From: Rosettibacter sp964572725
GTDB lineage: Bacteria; Bacteroidota; Ignavibacteria; Ignavibacteriales; Melioribacteraceae
Reading direction: 5' to 3'
Assembly: GCA_964572725.1 (NCBI GenBank)
Contig: CAZNFW010000046.1
Location: 1 to 21,764 of the forward strand
DNA length: 21,764 nt
The position numbers and the translations under genes are program-made. A model generated the notes under the pieces. It was not told the DNA's origin and did not search any database. It worked only from the letters and a program-made list of their open reading frames with translations. Numbering within the stretch: the stretch's first letter is position 1; the number at the start of each line of letters is the position of its first letter. Below are positions 6,973 to 15,828 of this stretch, in pieces.

Positions 6973-9258
6973 ATGGCAGAAATGCAGAAACTTAAAAAAA
7001 TTGCGTTCGTTGGAAATTATTTACCCCGTAAATGTGGAATTGCAACTTTTACATTTGATTTAAGAAATGCAATTTATAATCAATATCCTCAAACTGATTG
7101 TATTGTTCTGGCATTGAACGACAGAGATCAGGATTTTGAATATCCACCAGAAGTAAGATTTGTAATTAATAAACAGGATATTAATACTTACCAGAAGGCA
7201 GCTGACTTTCTCAATTTTAATAATATTGATATAGTTTGCCTTCAGCATGAATATGGAATTTTTGGAGGCACAGAAGGAAGCCATATCTTAGCTTTTCTGC
7301 GTAATTTAAGAATGCCTGTAGTAACTACACTTCATACCATATTAAATGAACCTAATCTAGACCAGAAAAGAGTAATGAAAGAATTACTATCCTATTCGAC
7401 TCGTTTAATTACAATGACTGAAAAAGGAAAAGATTTTCTCAAAAATATTTATAATGCACAAGAAGAAATAATTGATGTAATTCCGCATGGAATACCTGAT
7501 ATGCCTTTTGTAGACCCCAATTTTTATAAAGACAGGTTCAATGTAGAAGGCAAGTATGTAATTTTAACTTTTGGTTTATTATCTCCAAACAAAGGAATTG
7601 AATATGTTTTAAAGGCTTTACCAAAAGTATTATCAGAATTTCCAAATCTTGTTTATATAGTTCTGGGAGCAACTCATCCTAACATTGTTAAAGAATACGG
7701 TGAATCTTACAGAATGAGCCTTGAAAGATTAGCTCATGATTTAGGAATTAAGAAAAATGTAATTTTTTATAATAGATTTGTTGATTCGGAAGAATTAAAA
7801 GAATTTTTAGGAGCAGCTGATATTTATATAACACCATATTTGAATAAAGCTCAAATAACATCTGGTACATTATCGTATTCTTTTGGATGTGGAAAAGCAG
7901 TTATTTCTACACCTTACTGGCATGCTGAAGAATTGCTGTCGGATAATCGTGGTGTCATAGTTCCTTTTGCAGATTCTAATGCAATTGCAGATGAGATAAT
8001 TAAATTATTGCGGGACGAACCAAGGCGTCATGCAATGAGAAAAAAAGCTTATATGCTTGGAAGAGAAATGGTGTGGAATAATATTGCCCACCTTTATCTT
8101 GAATCGTTTCAAAAAGCAAGAAATCAAAGGTTAGAAAAATTACAAAATATTTCTTCAGTGAAAACTTTGAATGAGCAGAGTATGGAACTGCCATCTTTCA
8201 AATTCAATCATTTATTTAATATGACTGATTCAACAGGAATTATTCAGCATGCGAAATTTACAATCCCTTTACACAGCGAAGGTTATTGTCTGGATGATAA
8301 TGCTCGTGCCTTTCTTTTAACAATTCTGCTTGAAGAAATTGGATTAATGGACGAACAGATTGAAGCACTGGCAAAAAAATATGCTGCTTTTATTCTTTAT
8401 TCATTTAATGAAAAGAAAAATAGATTTAGAAACTTTATGGATTTTAATAGAAAATGGAAAGAAGAAGTTGGTTCTGATGATTCTCAAGGCAGAGCGCTTT
8501 GGGCACTTGGAACATGTGTTAATAGGTCAAAGAAAAGAGATTTGCAAATGTGGGCAACACAATTCTTTAATAGAGCATTGCCAATTTTAACAGAACTTAC
8601 TTCTCCTCGTGCATGGGCATTTGGTTTAATAGGTATTTATGAATATCTGCAAAAAATGAGTGGCGACAGAGTTGCAATCCAAATTCAGGAAAATTTAATT
8701 CAAAGACTCATTGACCTTTATGAAAGAAATTCAAATGAAGGTTGGAAATGGTTTGAAGATTATCTGGTGTATGATAATGCAAGACTTTCACAGGCACTTA
8801 TTTTGAATGGAAATCATTCTAATAATCAAAGAGCTTTTGAAATTGGTTTAGAGTCATTAAAATGGCTGGTTGAACTTCAAACAACAGAGTCAGGCTATTT
8901 CAGACCAATTGGTTCAGATGGATGGTACAATCGAAATGGTTCAAAAGCAGATTTTGACCAACAGCCAATAGCCGCTTATGAAACTATATCAGCTTGTATT
9001 GATGCTTTTCAAATAACCGAAGATTATTATTGGTACAACAAAGCAAGAATTGCATTCGAATGGTTCCTTGGAAGAAATGATTTGGGCATGGCTTTGTATG
9101 ACCCGTTAAGTGGAGGATGTTATGATGCTCTACATGTTGACAGAGTTAATCTCAATGAAGGAGCAGAATCAACTTTATCCTTTTTACTTTCACTTGCTGA
9201 AGTTTACAGGATTGAAAATATGATTAAATCTTATGAACATGTAAAAAGATATGAGTAA
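6973..9258 (+). CDS. GT4 glycosyltransferase fused to an (alpha/alpha) glycosidase-like domain
   Basis: This 761-aa cytoplasmic protein has two halves. Residues 1-385 are a GT-B fold, GT4-type glycosyltransferase. They have the N-terminal GNYLPRKCGIATFTFDL (14-30), which binds the acceptor side in this family, plus HTILNEP (121-127), IPHGIPD (170-176), LTFGLLSPNKGIEYVLKAL (198-216) and the donor-side SFGCGKAVISTPYWHAEELL (303-322). Residues about 405-755 are all-helical with aromatic-rich repeats (GYCLDDNARA at 437-446, SDDSQGRALWALG, GWKWFEDYLVYDNARLSQAL), like an alpha/alpha toroid of glycosidases. The start has a GAGGAG site 8-9 bases upstream. The GH130 gene follows after 38 bases, and such pairs are known in other bacteria. 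Inference: synthesis and turnover of a mannose-type oligosaccharide or glycan. Donor and product are unknown. Confidence 0.8.
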   Translation: MAEMQKLKKIAFVGNYLPRKCGIATFTFDLRNAIYNQYPQTDCIVLALNDRDQDFEYPPEVRFVINKQDINTYQKAADFLNFNNIDIVCLQHEYGIFGGTEGSHILAFLRNLRMPVVTTLHTILNEPNLDQKRVMKELLSYSTRLITMTEKGKDFLKNIYNAQEEIIDVIPHGIPDMPFVDPNFYKDRFNVEGKYVILTFGLLSPNKGIEYVLKALPKVLSEFPNLVYIVLGATHPNIVKEYGESYRMSLERLAHDLGIKKNVIFYNRFVDSEELKEFLGAADIYITPYLNKAQITSGTLSYSFGCGKAVISTPYWHAEELLSDNRGVIVPFADSNAIADEIIKLLRDEPRRHAMRKKAYMLGREMVWNNIAHLYLESFQKARNQRLEKLQNISSVKTLNEQSMELPSFKFNHLFNMTDSTGIIQHAKFTIPLHSEGYCLDDNARAFLLTILLEEIGLMDEQIEALAKKYAAFILYSFNEKKNRFRNFMDFNRKWKEEVGSDDSQGRALWALGTCVNRSKKRDLQMWATQFFNRALPILTELTSPRAWAFGLIGIYEYLQKMSGDRVAIQIQENLIQRLIDLYERNSNEGWKWFEDYLVYDNARLSQALILNGNHSNNQRAFEIGLESLKWLVELQTTESGYFRPIGSDGWYNRNGSKADFDQQPIAAYETISACIDAFQITEDYYWYNKARIAFEWFLGRNDLGMALYDPLSGGCYDALHVDRVNLNEGAESTLSFLLSLAEVYRIENMIKSYEHVKRYE

Positions 9259-9296
9259 AATTTCGAATATTAAGTGAACAAAATTGGGGTGGTAAT

Positions 9297-10265
9297 ATGA
9301 GCAATTCTTCTCATGAATTATTTCATAGATATGATGGTAATCCAATTATAACAATTTATGATATTCCATATCCGGCAAATTCTGTATTTAATTGTGGTGC
9401 GGTATCTGTTAATGGAGAAACAATATTACTTATGCGTGTAGAAGATTTAAGAGGAATATCACATTTAACTGTTGCAAGAAGCAAAGATGGAAAAACTAAT
9501 TGGGATATAGATTCAAAACCAACATTACTGCCTGACCCTGTTAATTATCCTGAAGAAATCTGGGGTATAGAAGATCCGAGAATAACCTATCTTGATGAAT
9601 TGAAAAAATATGCAATTGCATATACAGCATATTCTCACGGAGGTCCATTAGTATCTCTTGCGATGACGGAAGATTTTAAAACATTCGAAAGAATTGGTGC
9701 AGTATTGCCGCCTGAAGATAAAGATGCAGCTTTGTTTCCAGTAAAATTCGGTAATAGATGGGCAATGCTCCATCGGCCTATAATTTCAACTCCATACTCT
9801 GCAGCTCATATATGGATTTCATTTTCACCGGATTTAATTCATTGGGGCGAGCATAGGATTTTAATCAGAGCAAGAGAAGGAGCCTGGTGGGATGCAAATA
9901 AAATTGGTCTGTCACCTCCTCCGATTCAAATTCCCGAAGGCTGGCTTGTTTTATATCACGGTGTAAAAAGAACTGCTGGTGGAGTATTATATCGTCTTGG
10001 ATTGGTATTGTTAGATTTAGAAGATCCAACAAAAGTTTTGAGAAGAAGTGACGAATGGATATTCGGTCCAAGAGAACATTACGAAAAAGAAGGTGATGTT
10101 GATGATGTTGTATTCCCTTGTGGATGGATTGTAAATGGTGATGATGTTAGATTATATTATGGAGCTGCAGATTCCTCTATTGCTCTTGCAACTGCTAAAC
10201 TATATGACTTGAGAAGTTATATTTTATCATGTCCTGTTGCAGAAAAATCTTTAAGATGGGGATAA
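9297..10265 (+). CDS. GH130-family beta-mannoside phosphorylase/hydrolase
   Basis: This 322-aa single-domain protein has the five-bladed beta-propeller signature of GH130: RYDGNPIIT (11-19), the FNCGAV strand (31-36), RVEDLRGISHLTVARSKDG (47-65), WGIEDPRIT (89-97) with the presumed catalytic acid Asp93, HRP (in AMLHRPI) and WWDANKIGLSPPPI. GH130 enzymes act on beta-1,4- or beta-1,2-linked mannosides, mostly by phosphorolysis giving mannose 1-phosphate; some hydrolyse instead. The subfamily, and therefore the linkage and choice of phosphate or water, cannot be decided by eye. There is no signal peptide, so it acts in the cytoplasm, which fits phosphorolysis of an imported or internally made glycan. 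It follows the GT4 fusion gene by 38 bases with a G-rich ribosome site (GGGGTGG) and is followed by a terminator, so the two form an operon. Confidence 0.88.
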   Translation: MSNSSHELFHRYDGNPIITIYDIPYPANSVFNCGAVSVNGETILLMRVEDLRGISHLTVARSKDGKTNWDIDSKPTLLPDPVNYPEEIWGIEDPRITYLDELKKYAIAYTAYSHGGPLVSLAMTEDFKTFERIGAVLPPEDKDAALFPVKFGNRWAMLHRPIISTPYSAAHIWISFSPDLIHWGEHRILIRAREGAWWDANKIGLSPPPIQIPEGWLVLYHGVKRTAGGVLYRLGLVLLDLEDPTKVLRRSDEWIFGPREHYEKEGDVDDVVFPCGWIVNGDDVRLYYGAADSSIALATAKLYDLRSYILSCPVAEKSLRWG

Positions 10266-10275
10266 TTCAATTATT

Positions 10276-10995
10276 ATGCTGCTCTATCTGTGCTGCGTGC
10301 ACAGATGTGCAGTTTTTTATTTATTTGTAATTAAAAAATTCTGGATTTATGCATTGAGTATAATTAAAAAATTAAAAAATATCTGGCAGCCAAAACTTCT
10401 TGATAAAGATTTTAGAATAAAATTTTTTATTTCTTCTCTTTTGCTTTTGATTATTCTCTTATCACTGGCAAAATTTCTTGAATATAATGAATCTCGTTCT
10501 GGATTTTCTTTTAATGACCCGATATTAAATTTATTCACCCCGATAGATATTACATGGTTAACATTTGCTTTGATTTATTCAGGTGTGATAGTTATTCTAA
10601 TTCATCTGACTTTTCACCCTGAAAATTTTCTCATAGCAATCCAATCCTATAGCCTAACTGCACTTTTAAGATTAATAACAATTTTTCTTTTACCGCTAAA
10701 TGCTCCTGAGACAATCATTCCACTGAAAGATCCTTTCGTTGAATTCTTTGGCGGAGGAAATACTTTGTTAAAAGACCTTTTCTTTTCCGGTCACACTGCT
10801 ACTATGTTTGTCTTTTTTCTTGTAGCTAAAGATAGAACACTGAGAATTATTTTCTTAATAGCTACAATTTTAGTCGGAATATTTGTCCTAATTCAACATG
10901 TTCATTATACAATCGATGTAATTTCTGCACCTTTTTTTGCTTATACATCTTTTCGGATTGTAATCGTATTGAATCAAAAACTTGAAAAACTTTGA
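10276..10995 (+). CDS. PAP2-like membrane phosphatase; start uncertain
   Basis: The longest frame is 239 aa with about five to six TM segments. Seen: FFSGHTATM (169-177) and HVHYTIDVISA (208-218). These match the SGH and HxxYxxDV motifs of the C-terminal PAP2/sphingomyelin-synthase-like group, with His173 and His210/Asp214 as the likely catalytic residues. It probably cleaves or transfers phosphate on a lipid such as phosphatidic acid, or an undecaprenyl-type substrate; which one is unknown. The first 20-odd codons (MLLYLCCVHRCAVF...) lie within the terminator hairpin and T-run that follow the GH130 gene, which is unlikely for a coding start. An in-frame TTG at 10354 (codon 27) would give a more usual 213-aa protein beginning before IIKKLKNIWQ. 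No convincing Shine-Dalgarno site marks either start. Confidence 0.7.
   Translation: MLLYLCCVHRCAVFYLFVIKKFWIYALSIIKKLKNIWQPKLLDKDFRIKFFISSLLLLIILLSLAKFLEYNESRSGFSFNDPILNLFTPIDITWLTFALIYSGVIVILIHLTFHPENFLIAIQSYSLTALLRLITIFLLPLNAPETIIPLKDPFVEFFGGGNTLLKDLFFSGHTATMFVFFLVAKDRTLRIIFLIATILVGIFVLIQHVHYTIDVISAPFFAYTSFRIVIVLNQKLEKL
10279..10318 (+). terminator. Intrinsic terminator after the GH130 gene
   Basis: An 8-bp stem, ATCTGTGC (10286-10293) with GCACAGAT (10299-10306), closes a five-base loop (TGCGT). It is extended across a small internal loop by CTGC (10279-10282) pairing with GCAG (10309-10312). A run of six T follows (10313-10318). It begins 14 bases after the GH130 stop, so it should end the GT4-GH130 transcript. 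It lies inside the 5' end of the longest reading frame of the next gene. Confidence 0.8.
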
Positions 10996-10999
10996 ATAA

Positions 11000-12190
11000 T
11001 TATCTTATTAAATAAATTTCATTTTGTCTATCGGATAGAAATTCGCAACCATCTTTTGTTACATAAACCATTTCTTCTATTGTTGCTATGCCATAATTTT
11101 CTATAGTTAATCTTGGTTCAATTGTAAAAACATTTCCTTCTTCGATTTCGAGCATGGGCAGATTTCCGTATCTTTCCCATTTTGGTCCCAATAGTGCTCC
11201 TCCATCATGAACAGAGCGTCCAACTTGATGACCAAGACCATGAGGAAATTCACTGTAGCCGTTAATCTGAATATAATTTCTTGCAACCTCATCAATTTCC
11301 CATCCTTTTTTACCTGCTTTTAATTCATTAGCTGCTTTTGTGATTGATTCTTTTATTACATTAAATCCTTTTTGAACTTCGTCAGGAGGAATATTTTCTT
11401 CTGGTTTTAATATATACCAGGTTCTTTGTAAGTCTGAACAATATCCGTTTATTTTTAATCCAAAATCCATATTAACAACATGTCCATGCTGAATAATTCT
11501 ATCAGTTGGACCAGAGTGAGCACCAGCAGTATCAGGACCCGAAAACACAGATGGGCAATATTCTTTATCCCATGCAAGTTCAAATCCTCTTTCTTTGACA
11601 AGATTATGAACAAAAGATGCAACTTGCTTTTCTGTGATACCCGATTTCATAAAATTAGTAACTTCATCAAAAATTTTTAGTGTTTCTTTAATAGCTTCTT
11701 TAATTAGTTCTAATTCTTTTGCAGTTTTTCTTCCTCGTAGTGCAGCTACAAGATCTTCTGAAGATTCAAGTTTATTTATGTAATCAGTTTCTTTGAGATT
11801 GTCAAGCAAATCAAGATATAGTCCGTAAGTTAAGCCATCTGCAAGACTTGAATTTTTTGAGTAGTTGATTGCTATTTTATTTGGTTTTATTTGTTCTAAT
11901 ACTTCCAGCAGTTTTTCTTTAATGGATTTCAAATATGGATGAATATTTTTGTACGTCCCGACTGATTTCATGTTTTCATATTCGAGTGAACCAATTATTG
12001 CATGTGTATTCCCATCTTTGGTGATGATAAACGCTGACTGCCAAGTTGCATTTGTTCCAACCAGAATATCAATCATTGGGTCTTTAATGTTTCCAGTTTC
12101 TCGAACATATATTAACCACATGTCAATTTCCTTTTCGGAAAGTAATTTTGCTGCCTGTTCTATTTTGTCAATTATTAATTCTTTTTGCAT
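11000..12190 (-). CDS. M24-family metallopeptidase (Xaa-Pro peptidase-like)
   Basis: This 396-aa protein (counted from the chosen ATG) has a creatinase-like N-terminal domain (about 1-150) and a pita-bread M24 catalytic domain (about 160-396). The five metal ligands expected for aminopeptidase P-type enzymes are visible: D242 in NMDFG, D253 in CSDLQR, H317 in HGLGHQVG, E358 in FTIEPRL and E372 in IATIEEM. It should remove an N-terminal residue before proline, or act on a related small substrate, in the cytoplasm. A frame can be extended 7 codons to a TTG at 12211. I prefer ATG at 12190 because GAGG (rc of 12197-12200) sits 6 bases upstream. It is downstream of the histidine kinase gene on the same strand (about 68 bases apart) and ends 4 bases from the convergent PAP2-like gene. 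Confidence 0.85.
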   Translation of the reverse strand: MQKELIIDKIEQAAKLLSEKEIDMWLIYVRETGNIKDPMIDILVGTNATWQSAFIITKDGNTHAIIGSLEYENMKSVGTYKNIHPYLKSIKEKLLEVLEQIKPNKIAINYSKNSSLADGLTYGLYLDLLDNLKETDYINKLESSEDLVAALRGRKTAKELELIKEAIKETLKIFDEVTNFMKSGITEKQVASFVHNLVKERGFELAWDKEYCPSVFSGPDTAGAHSGPTDRIIQHGHVVNMDFGLKINGYCSDLQRTWYILKPEENIPPDEVQKGFNVIKESITKAANELKAGKKGWEIDEVARNYIQINGYSEFPHGLGHQVGRSVHDGGALLGPKWERYGNLPMLEIEEGNVFTIEPRLTIENYGIATIEEMVYVTKDGCEFLSDRQNEIYLIR

Positions 12191-12258
12191 AAGGAACCTC
12201 ATTGTTTTCAAAAAAGATATTCATTAAGTAATTAAATTTATTTGAATTGTTCATGGGG

Positions 12259-13830
12259 TTATGAAAGGTCAGTTTTATTTTTAGGGAGAGTAAATGTAAA
12301 TGTTGTTCCTTTATTAAGTTCACTTTTAACCCATATTTTACCGCCATTTTTTTCAATCATTTCTTTGCATAGAATTAATCCGAGTCCGCTTCCTTTTTCA
12401 TTTTGTGTTCCGGCTTTAGTAAATGGTATATCTATTCTAAATAATTTCTCTATGTCATTTTCTTCCATCCCAATTCCAGTATCGCTTATTGATATTTCAA
12501 TAACACTGCCTTTTTCTTCAGAATTAAAAATTATTCTTCCGTTTTCATGCGTAAATTTTATAGCGTTTGATAGCAAATTTTGAAGCACTGAGAAAATCAT
12601 ATCTTCATCTGCATAAACTGTATGTGTATTATTTATTTTATTAGTTATCTCAATGTTTTTAATTGCTGCATTGTGAAGGAGAAGATTTACAACTTTACTC
12701 GCAGTGTTGTATATGGTAAAATGTTTTGGATTAAAAGAAATAGTTCCAATCTGAATACGAGACCATTGCAGTAAATTTTCAAGAAGTGAGAATACTGTTT
12801 TTGCAGCTTCATTAATATTTTCTGCAAAAGATTTTATTTCCTCTTTACTCAATTCTTCAATATCCTGATATAAAAATTCAGAAAAACTTAGAAGTGAGCT
12901 GAAAGGACTTCTTAAATCGTGAGCAATTATAGAGAAAAATTTATCTTTTGATGCGTTGGAATTTTTTAATTCCTGATTTAGAGTTTCTAATTTTTCAACT
13001 AATTCTTTAAGCTGAGCTTCTTGTTTTTTCCGCTCAGTTATATCCCGTAAAATTCCGCGATATCCAATAATTTCTCCTTCTTTGTTTTTAACTGCTACCG
13101 ATGTTTCAAGTACAACAGCAACTTCTCCATTTAATTTTTTTATCTCTATCTCAAAATCTTTTACAAAACCTTTTTTTATTAACTCATTTTTGAATTTTTC
13201 TCTGTCGCCCGGATTAATATAAAGGTCGTTAGTTATATTGATTTTCTTAAGTTCATCTAAAGATTTTATTCCCAGAAACTCCATTCCCGAAGGATTAAGT
13301 TCAACGAATTTACCATCAATTGTACTTTCGTAAACTATATCTTTAATTTCCTTGAAAAGCTGTTCATATTTTTTTTCTGTTTCGAGTAATTTTTCTTCTG
13401 TTTTAACAATTTCAGTAATATCTTTGCTTAAACCAACATAGGCAATAGGTTCTCCATTCTCATTTCTTACTACAGAAGTGCTGAGTTCAATAATAAATTC
13501 AGTACCATCTTTTCTTTTGTTTAATAGCCTTCCGTGCCATCCACCTTTTTGAGTTTTTTCATTAATCTCCTTTAATATATGGGGGTCATTTTTGTCTGAA
13601 CGAAGAATTTGAGTATTCTTTCCAAGAATTTCTTCGAGTTTATATCCGTAAGTGTTTAGAAAAGTTTGATTAACGAAAATTATGTTATGGTCTAAATTTG
13701 TTACACTAATGCATTCATGAACAGAATTAATGGCATGTATTAAAAAATTAATATTGTCTCTGGATTTAAAAAAATTTTTTTGATGAGAACTTTTATTGTT
13801 TTGGTCATTGTGAATTCGGCTGGTATTCAT
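12259..13830 (-). CDS. PAS-PAS hybrid-free sensor histidine kinase
   Basis: This 523-aa protein (from ATG 13830; a TTG start at 13851 would add 7 residues) has no TM segment and is predicted to be soluble. Domains in order: PAS about 25-145 (ISVTNLDHNIIFVNQTF ... AYVGLSKDITE), PAS about 150-265 (FVELNPSGMEFLG ... YRGILRDITERK), a short coiled coil, HisKA with the phospho-acceptor His304 in FSIIAHDLRSPFSSL, then HATPase with NLLSNAIKFTHENG (N box), ISDTGIGM (G1) and GSGLGLILCKEMI (G2). All key kinase motifs are intact. PAS ligands are not evident; the double PAS suggests sensing of redox state, light or a small molecule. No receiver domain is attached and no response regulator gene is adjacent, so its output is unknown. 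Neither start has a clear Shine-Dalgarno site. Confidence 0.88.
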   Translation of the reverse strand: MNTSRIHNDQNNKSSHQKNFFKSRDNINFLIHAINSVHECISVTNLDHNIIFVNQTFLNTYGYKLEEILGKNTQILRSDKNDPHILKEINEKTQKGGWHGRLLNKRKDGTEFIIELSTSVVRNENGEPIAYVGLSKDITEIVKTEEKLLETEKKYEQLFKEIKDIVYESTIDGKFVELNPSGMEFLGIKSLDELKKINITNDLYINPGDREKFKNELIKKGFVKDFEIEIKKLNGEVAVVLETSVAVKNKEGEIIGYRGILRDITERKKQEAQLKELVEKLETLNQELKNSNASKDKFFSIIAHDLRSPFSSLLSFSEFLYQDIEELSKEEIKSFAENINEAAKTVFSLLENLLQWSRIQIGTISFNPKHFTIYNTASKVVNLLLHNAAIKNIEITNKINNTHTVYADEDMIFSVLQNLLSNAIKFTHENGRIIFNSEEKGSVIEISISDTGIGMEENDIEKLFRIDIPFTKAGTQNEKGSGLGLILCKEMIEKNGGKIWVKSELNKGTTFTFTLPKNKTDLS

Positions 13831-13889
13831 ATTTTTTATTATTGCACCCAAAAAGAAATTGAAATTTCAGTTTAAATATACAATATTTT

Positions 13890-14867
13890 TTAAATCTTAT
13901 CTGAATATTTTTTTACTGCCTTTTTTAATCTGTCCATAATAGCCAGACCCAATCCTTCTTCTTTAATTGGTTCAACTAAAATTACATCAATTTCTTCTTT
14001 TTCGAATTCATGAAGAAGTTTAAATAAATTTGCTGCGGCTTCTCTTAAATCTTTTGATGGAGATAGGATTTTAATTGATGCGAAATCATATTGTATTTTT
14101 TCTTCATTAAAATAAAGAACTCCAATTTTTTTGTTAGAATATTTTTTTAAACTTTCTTCATTCAAAAAAAATATTGGTTTAACAGGCGAATAATGAAATG
14201 GCAATTGGCCGGGGGATATTGGTTTTTGGGATTCTAAGTTTAAGTGTAATTTGCAATTTATTGCATCTTCAATTTCTTCTTTTGATAAACCGCCAGGACG
14301 CAACAAATAAAAATTCCCATTGAAGAACTGAACAATAGTAGATTCCAATCCTATGTTGCATTTTCCTCCATCAAGAATTAAATCAACTTTATCACCTAGA
14401 CTTTTTTTAACATGTTCTGCTTGAGTGGGGCTTAAATGCCCAAATTTATTTGCACTGGGCGCTGCAATTGGAGTATTACTTTTTTCTATTAATTCGAGTG
14501 CAATTTTATTGTTGGGCATTCGGATTGCTACTGTTGGATTTCCCGCTGTGACTATATCAGGAACTATATTAGTTTTAGGAAGAACTAAAGTAAGAGGACC
14601 AGGCCAGAATTTTTCGATTATATTATCGATTCTTTCATCATTATAGATTGCAAATTTTTTTATCCATTCTTTTTCCGAAATATGAAGGATGAGCGGATTA
14701 AAAGCAGGACGTTTCTTTACTTCAAAGATTTTTGTTACAGCAATTGGATTTAATCCGTCAGCTCCCAAACCATATACAGTTTCTGTGGGAAAAGCAACAA
14801 GTCCGCCATTGCGAATTATCTCGGCTGCTTTTTCTATTGTTTCCCTATTTGCTTGTACAATATTCAT
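13890..14867 (-). CDS. Threonylcarbamoyl-AMP synthase, Sua5 type
   Basis: This 325-aa enzyme makes threonylcarbamoyl-AMP from threonine, bicarbonate and ATP, the first step of t6A modification at position 37 of ANN-reading tRNAs. Residues 1-200 are a YrdC/TsaC domain with PTETVYGLGAD (27-37), the KKR motif (51-53) before PAFNPL, and PSAN (137-140) with GHLSPTQ. Residues about 215-325 match the extra Sua5 C-terminal domain, introduced by SPGQLPFHYSP, whose conserved linker closes the active site. The length fits the long Sua5 form rather than the short TsaC form. The gene is divergent from the HisN-like gene with a 108-bp spacer, and there is no strong Shine-Dalgarno site before the ATG. Confidence 0.92.
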   Translation of the reverse strand: MNIVQANRETIEKAAEIIRNGGLVAFPTETVYGLGADGLNPIAVTKIFEVKKRPAFNPLILHISEKEWIKKFAIYNDERIDNIIEKFWPGPLTLVLPKTNIVPDIVTAGNPTVAIRMPNNKIALELIEKSNTPIAAPSANKFGHLSPTQAEHVKKSLGDKVDLILDGGKCNIGLESTIVQFFNGNFYLLRPGGLSKEEIEDAINCKLHLNLESQKPISPGQLPFHYSPVKPIFFLNEESLKKYSNKKIGVLYFNEEKIQYDFASIKILSPSKDLREAAANLFKLLHEFEKEEIDVILVEPIKEEGLGLAIMDRLKKAVKKYSDKI

Positions 14868-14975
14868 ATTTTTAATTTTTTATGATGCTAAAATAAAGAG
14901 TTTTGGATAAGAAAAATAATTCCATAATTTTGAACACAATTTTGATTACTTCGAAAACAAAATAAGAGATACAAA

Positions 14976-15740
14976 ATGAATGAAATATCTTACTTAAAAA
15001 AATTTTTCAAAATCCTTGCAGAAGAAAGTAAAAAGATAATTAAAGAATATTACAGAAAAGAAATAATTATTGAAACCAAAAATGATTTGTCTCCGGTTAC
15101 AATTGCAGATAAAAAATCTGAAGAGATTATGCGTGAATTAATAATGCGGGAATTTCCTGAGCATGGAATTATTGGTGAAGAATTTGGTAATTACAATCCT
15201 GAAGCTGAGTACAAGTGGATTATTGACCCAATTGATGGTACAAAAAGTTTTATTTGTGGAACTCCATTGTTTGGAACTTTAATTGCCTTACTTAAAAACG
15301 AAGAACCAATTTTAGGTGCAATTAATTTGCCTATTCTTGATGAGTTTTTGATAGGTGACAATAAATTAACAGAATTAAACGGAAATAAGGTAACTGTAAG
15401 AAATTGTGATAATATTTCATCTGCAGTTTTATTAATTACAGATTATATGAACTTTGAGAAATATCGCAGCTTAAATGCTTTGAATAATCTAATAAGAAAA
15501 GTAAAACTGTTTAGAAGCTGGGGAGATTGTTATGGTTATTATCTTGTAGCTACAGGTTATGCTGATATAATGATTGACCCTATTATGAATACATGGGACT
15601 TAATGGCATTAATTCCTGTTATAAATGGAGCGGGCGGTAAAATTACTGATTATTATGGAGATAATCCTGTAAAAGGAAACAGTATTGTAGCTACCACAGG
15701 TAAAATTCATGATGATGTAATTAGAATACTTAATGAGTAA
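14976..15740 (+). CDS. Inositol-monophosphatase-family enzyme, HisN-like
   Basis: This 254-aa soluble phosphatase carries the metal-dependent IMPase motifs: GEEFG (67-71), DPIDGTKSFICGTPLFG (84-100) and WD at 207-208 followed by ...IPVINGAGGKITD. The sequence RSWGDCYGYYLVATGYADIMIDPIMNTWD (180-208) is close to the pattern of HisN-type histidinol-phosphate phosphatases as I recall it (a GDCYG and ATG pair before the DP...WD motif). Histidinol-phosphate hydrolysis is therefore the favoured reading. Inositol-1-phosphate or another small phosphate ester remains possible. No his genes are next to it. Thioredoxin follows after 88 bases and may share its transcript. Confidence 0.8.
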   Translation: MNEISYLKKFFKILAEESKKIIKEYYRKEIIIETKNDLSPVTIADKKSEEIMRELIMREFPEHGIIGEEFGNYNPEAEYKWIIDPIDGTKSFICGTPLFGTLIALLKNEEPILGAINLPILDEFLIGDNKLTELNGNKVTVRNCDNISSAVLLITDYMNFEKYRSLNALNNLIRKVKLFRSWGDCYGYYLVATGYADIMIDPIMNTWDLMALIPVINGAGGKITDYYGDNPVKGNSIVATTGKIHDDVIRILNE

Positions 15741-15828
15741 AATTTTATAAAATCATATATCGACAGCTTTGAATCTTTTAAATGAAATTAGCATCAAATC
15801 TTCAGCAAAAATAAAAAGGAGTATTTAA

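Noticed and set aside
12191..12211. TTG start adding 7 residues to the M24 peptidase
   Set aside because: The ATG at 12190 has a GAGG site at ideal distance; the TTG has none.
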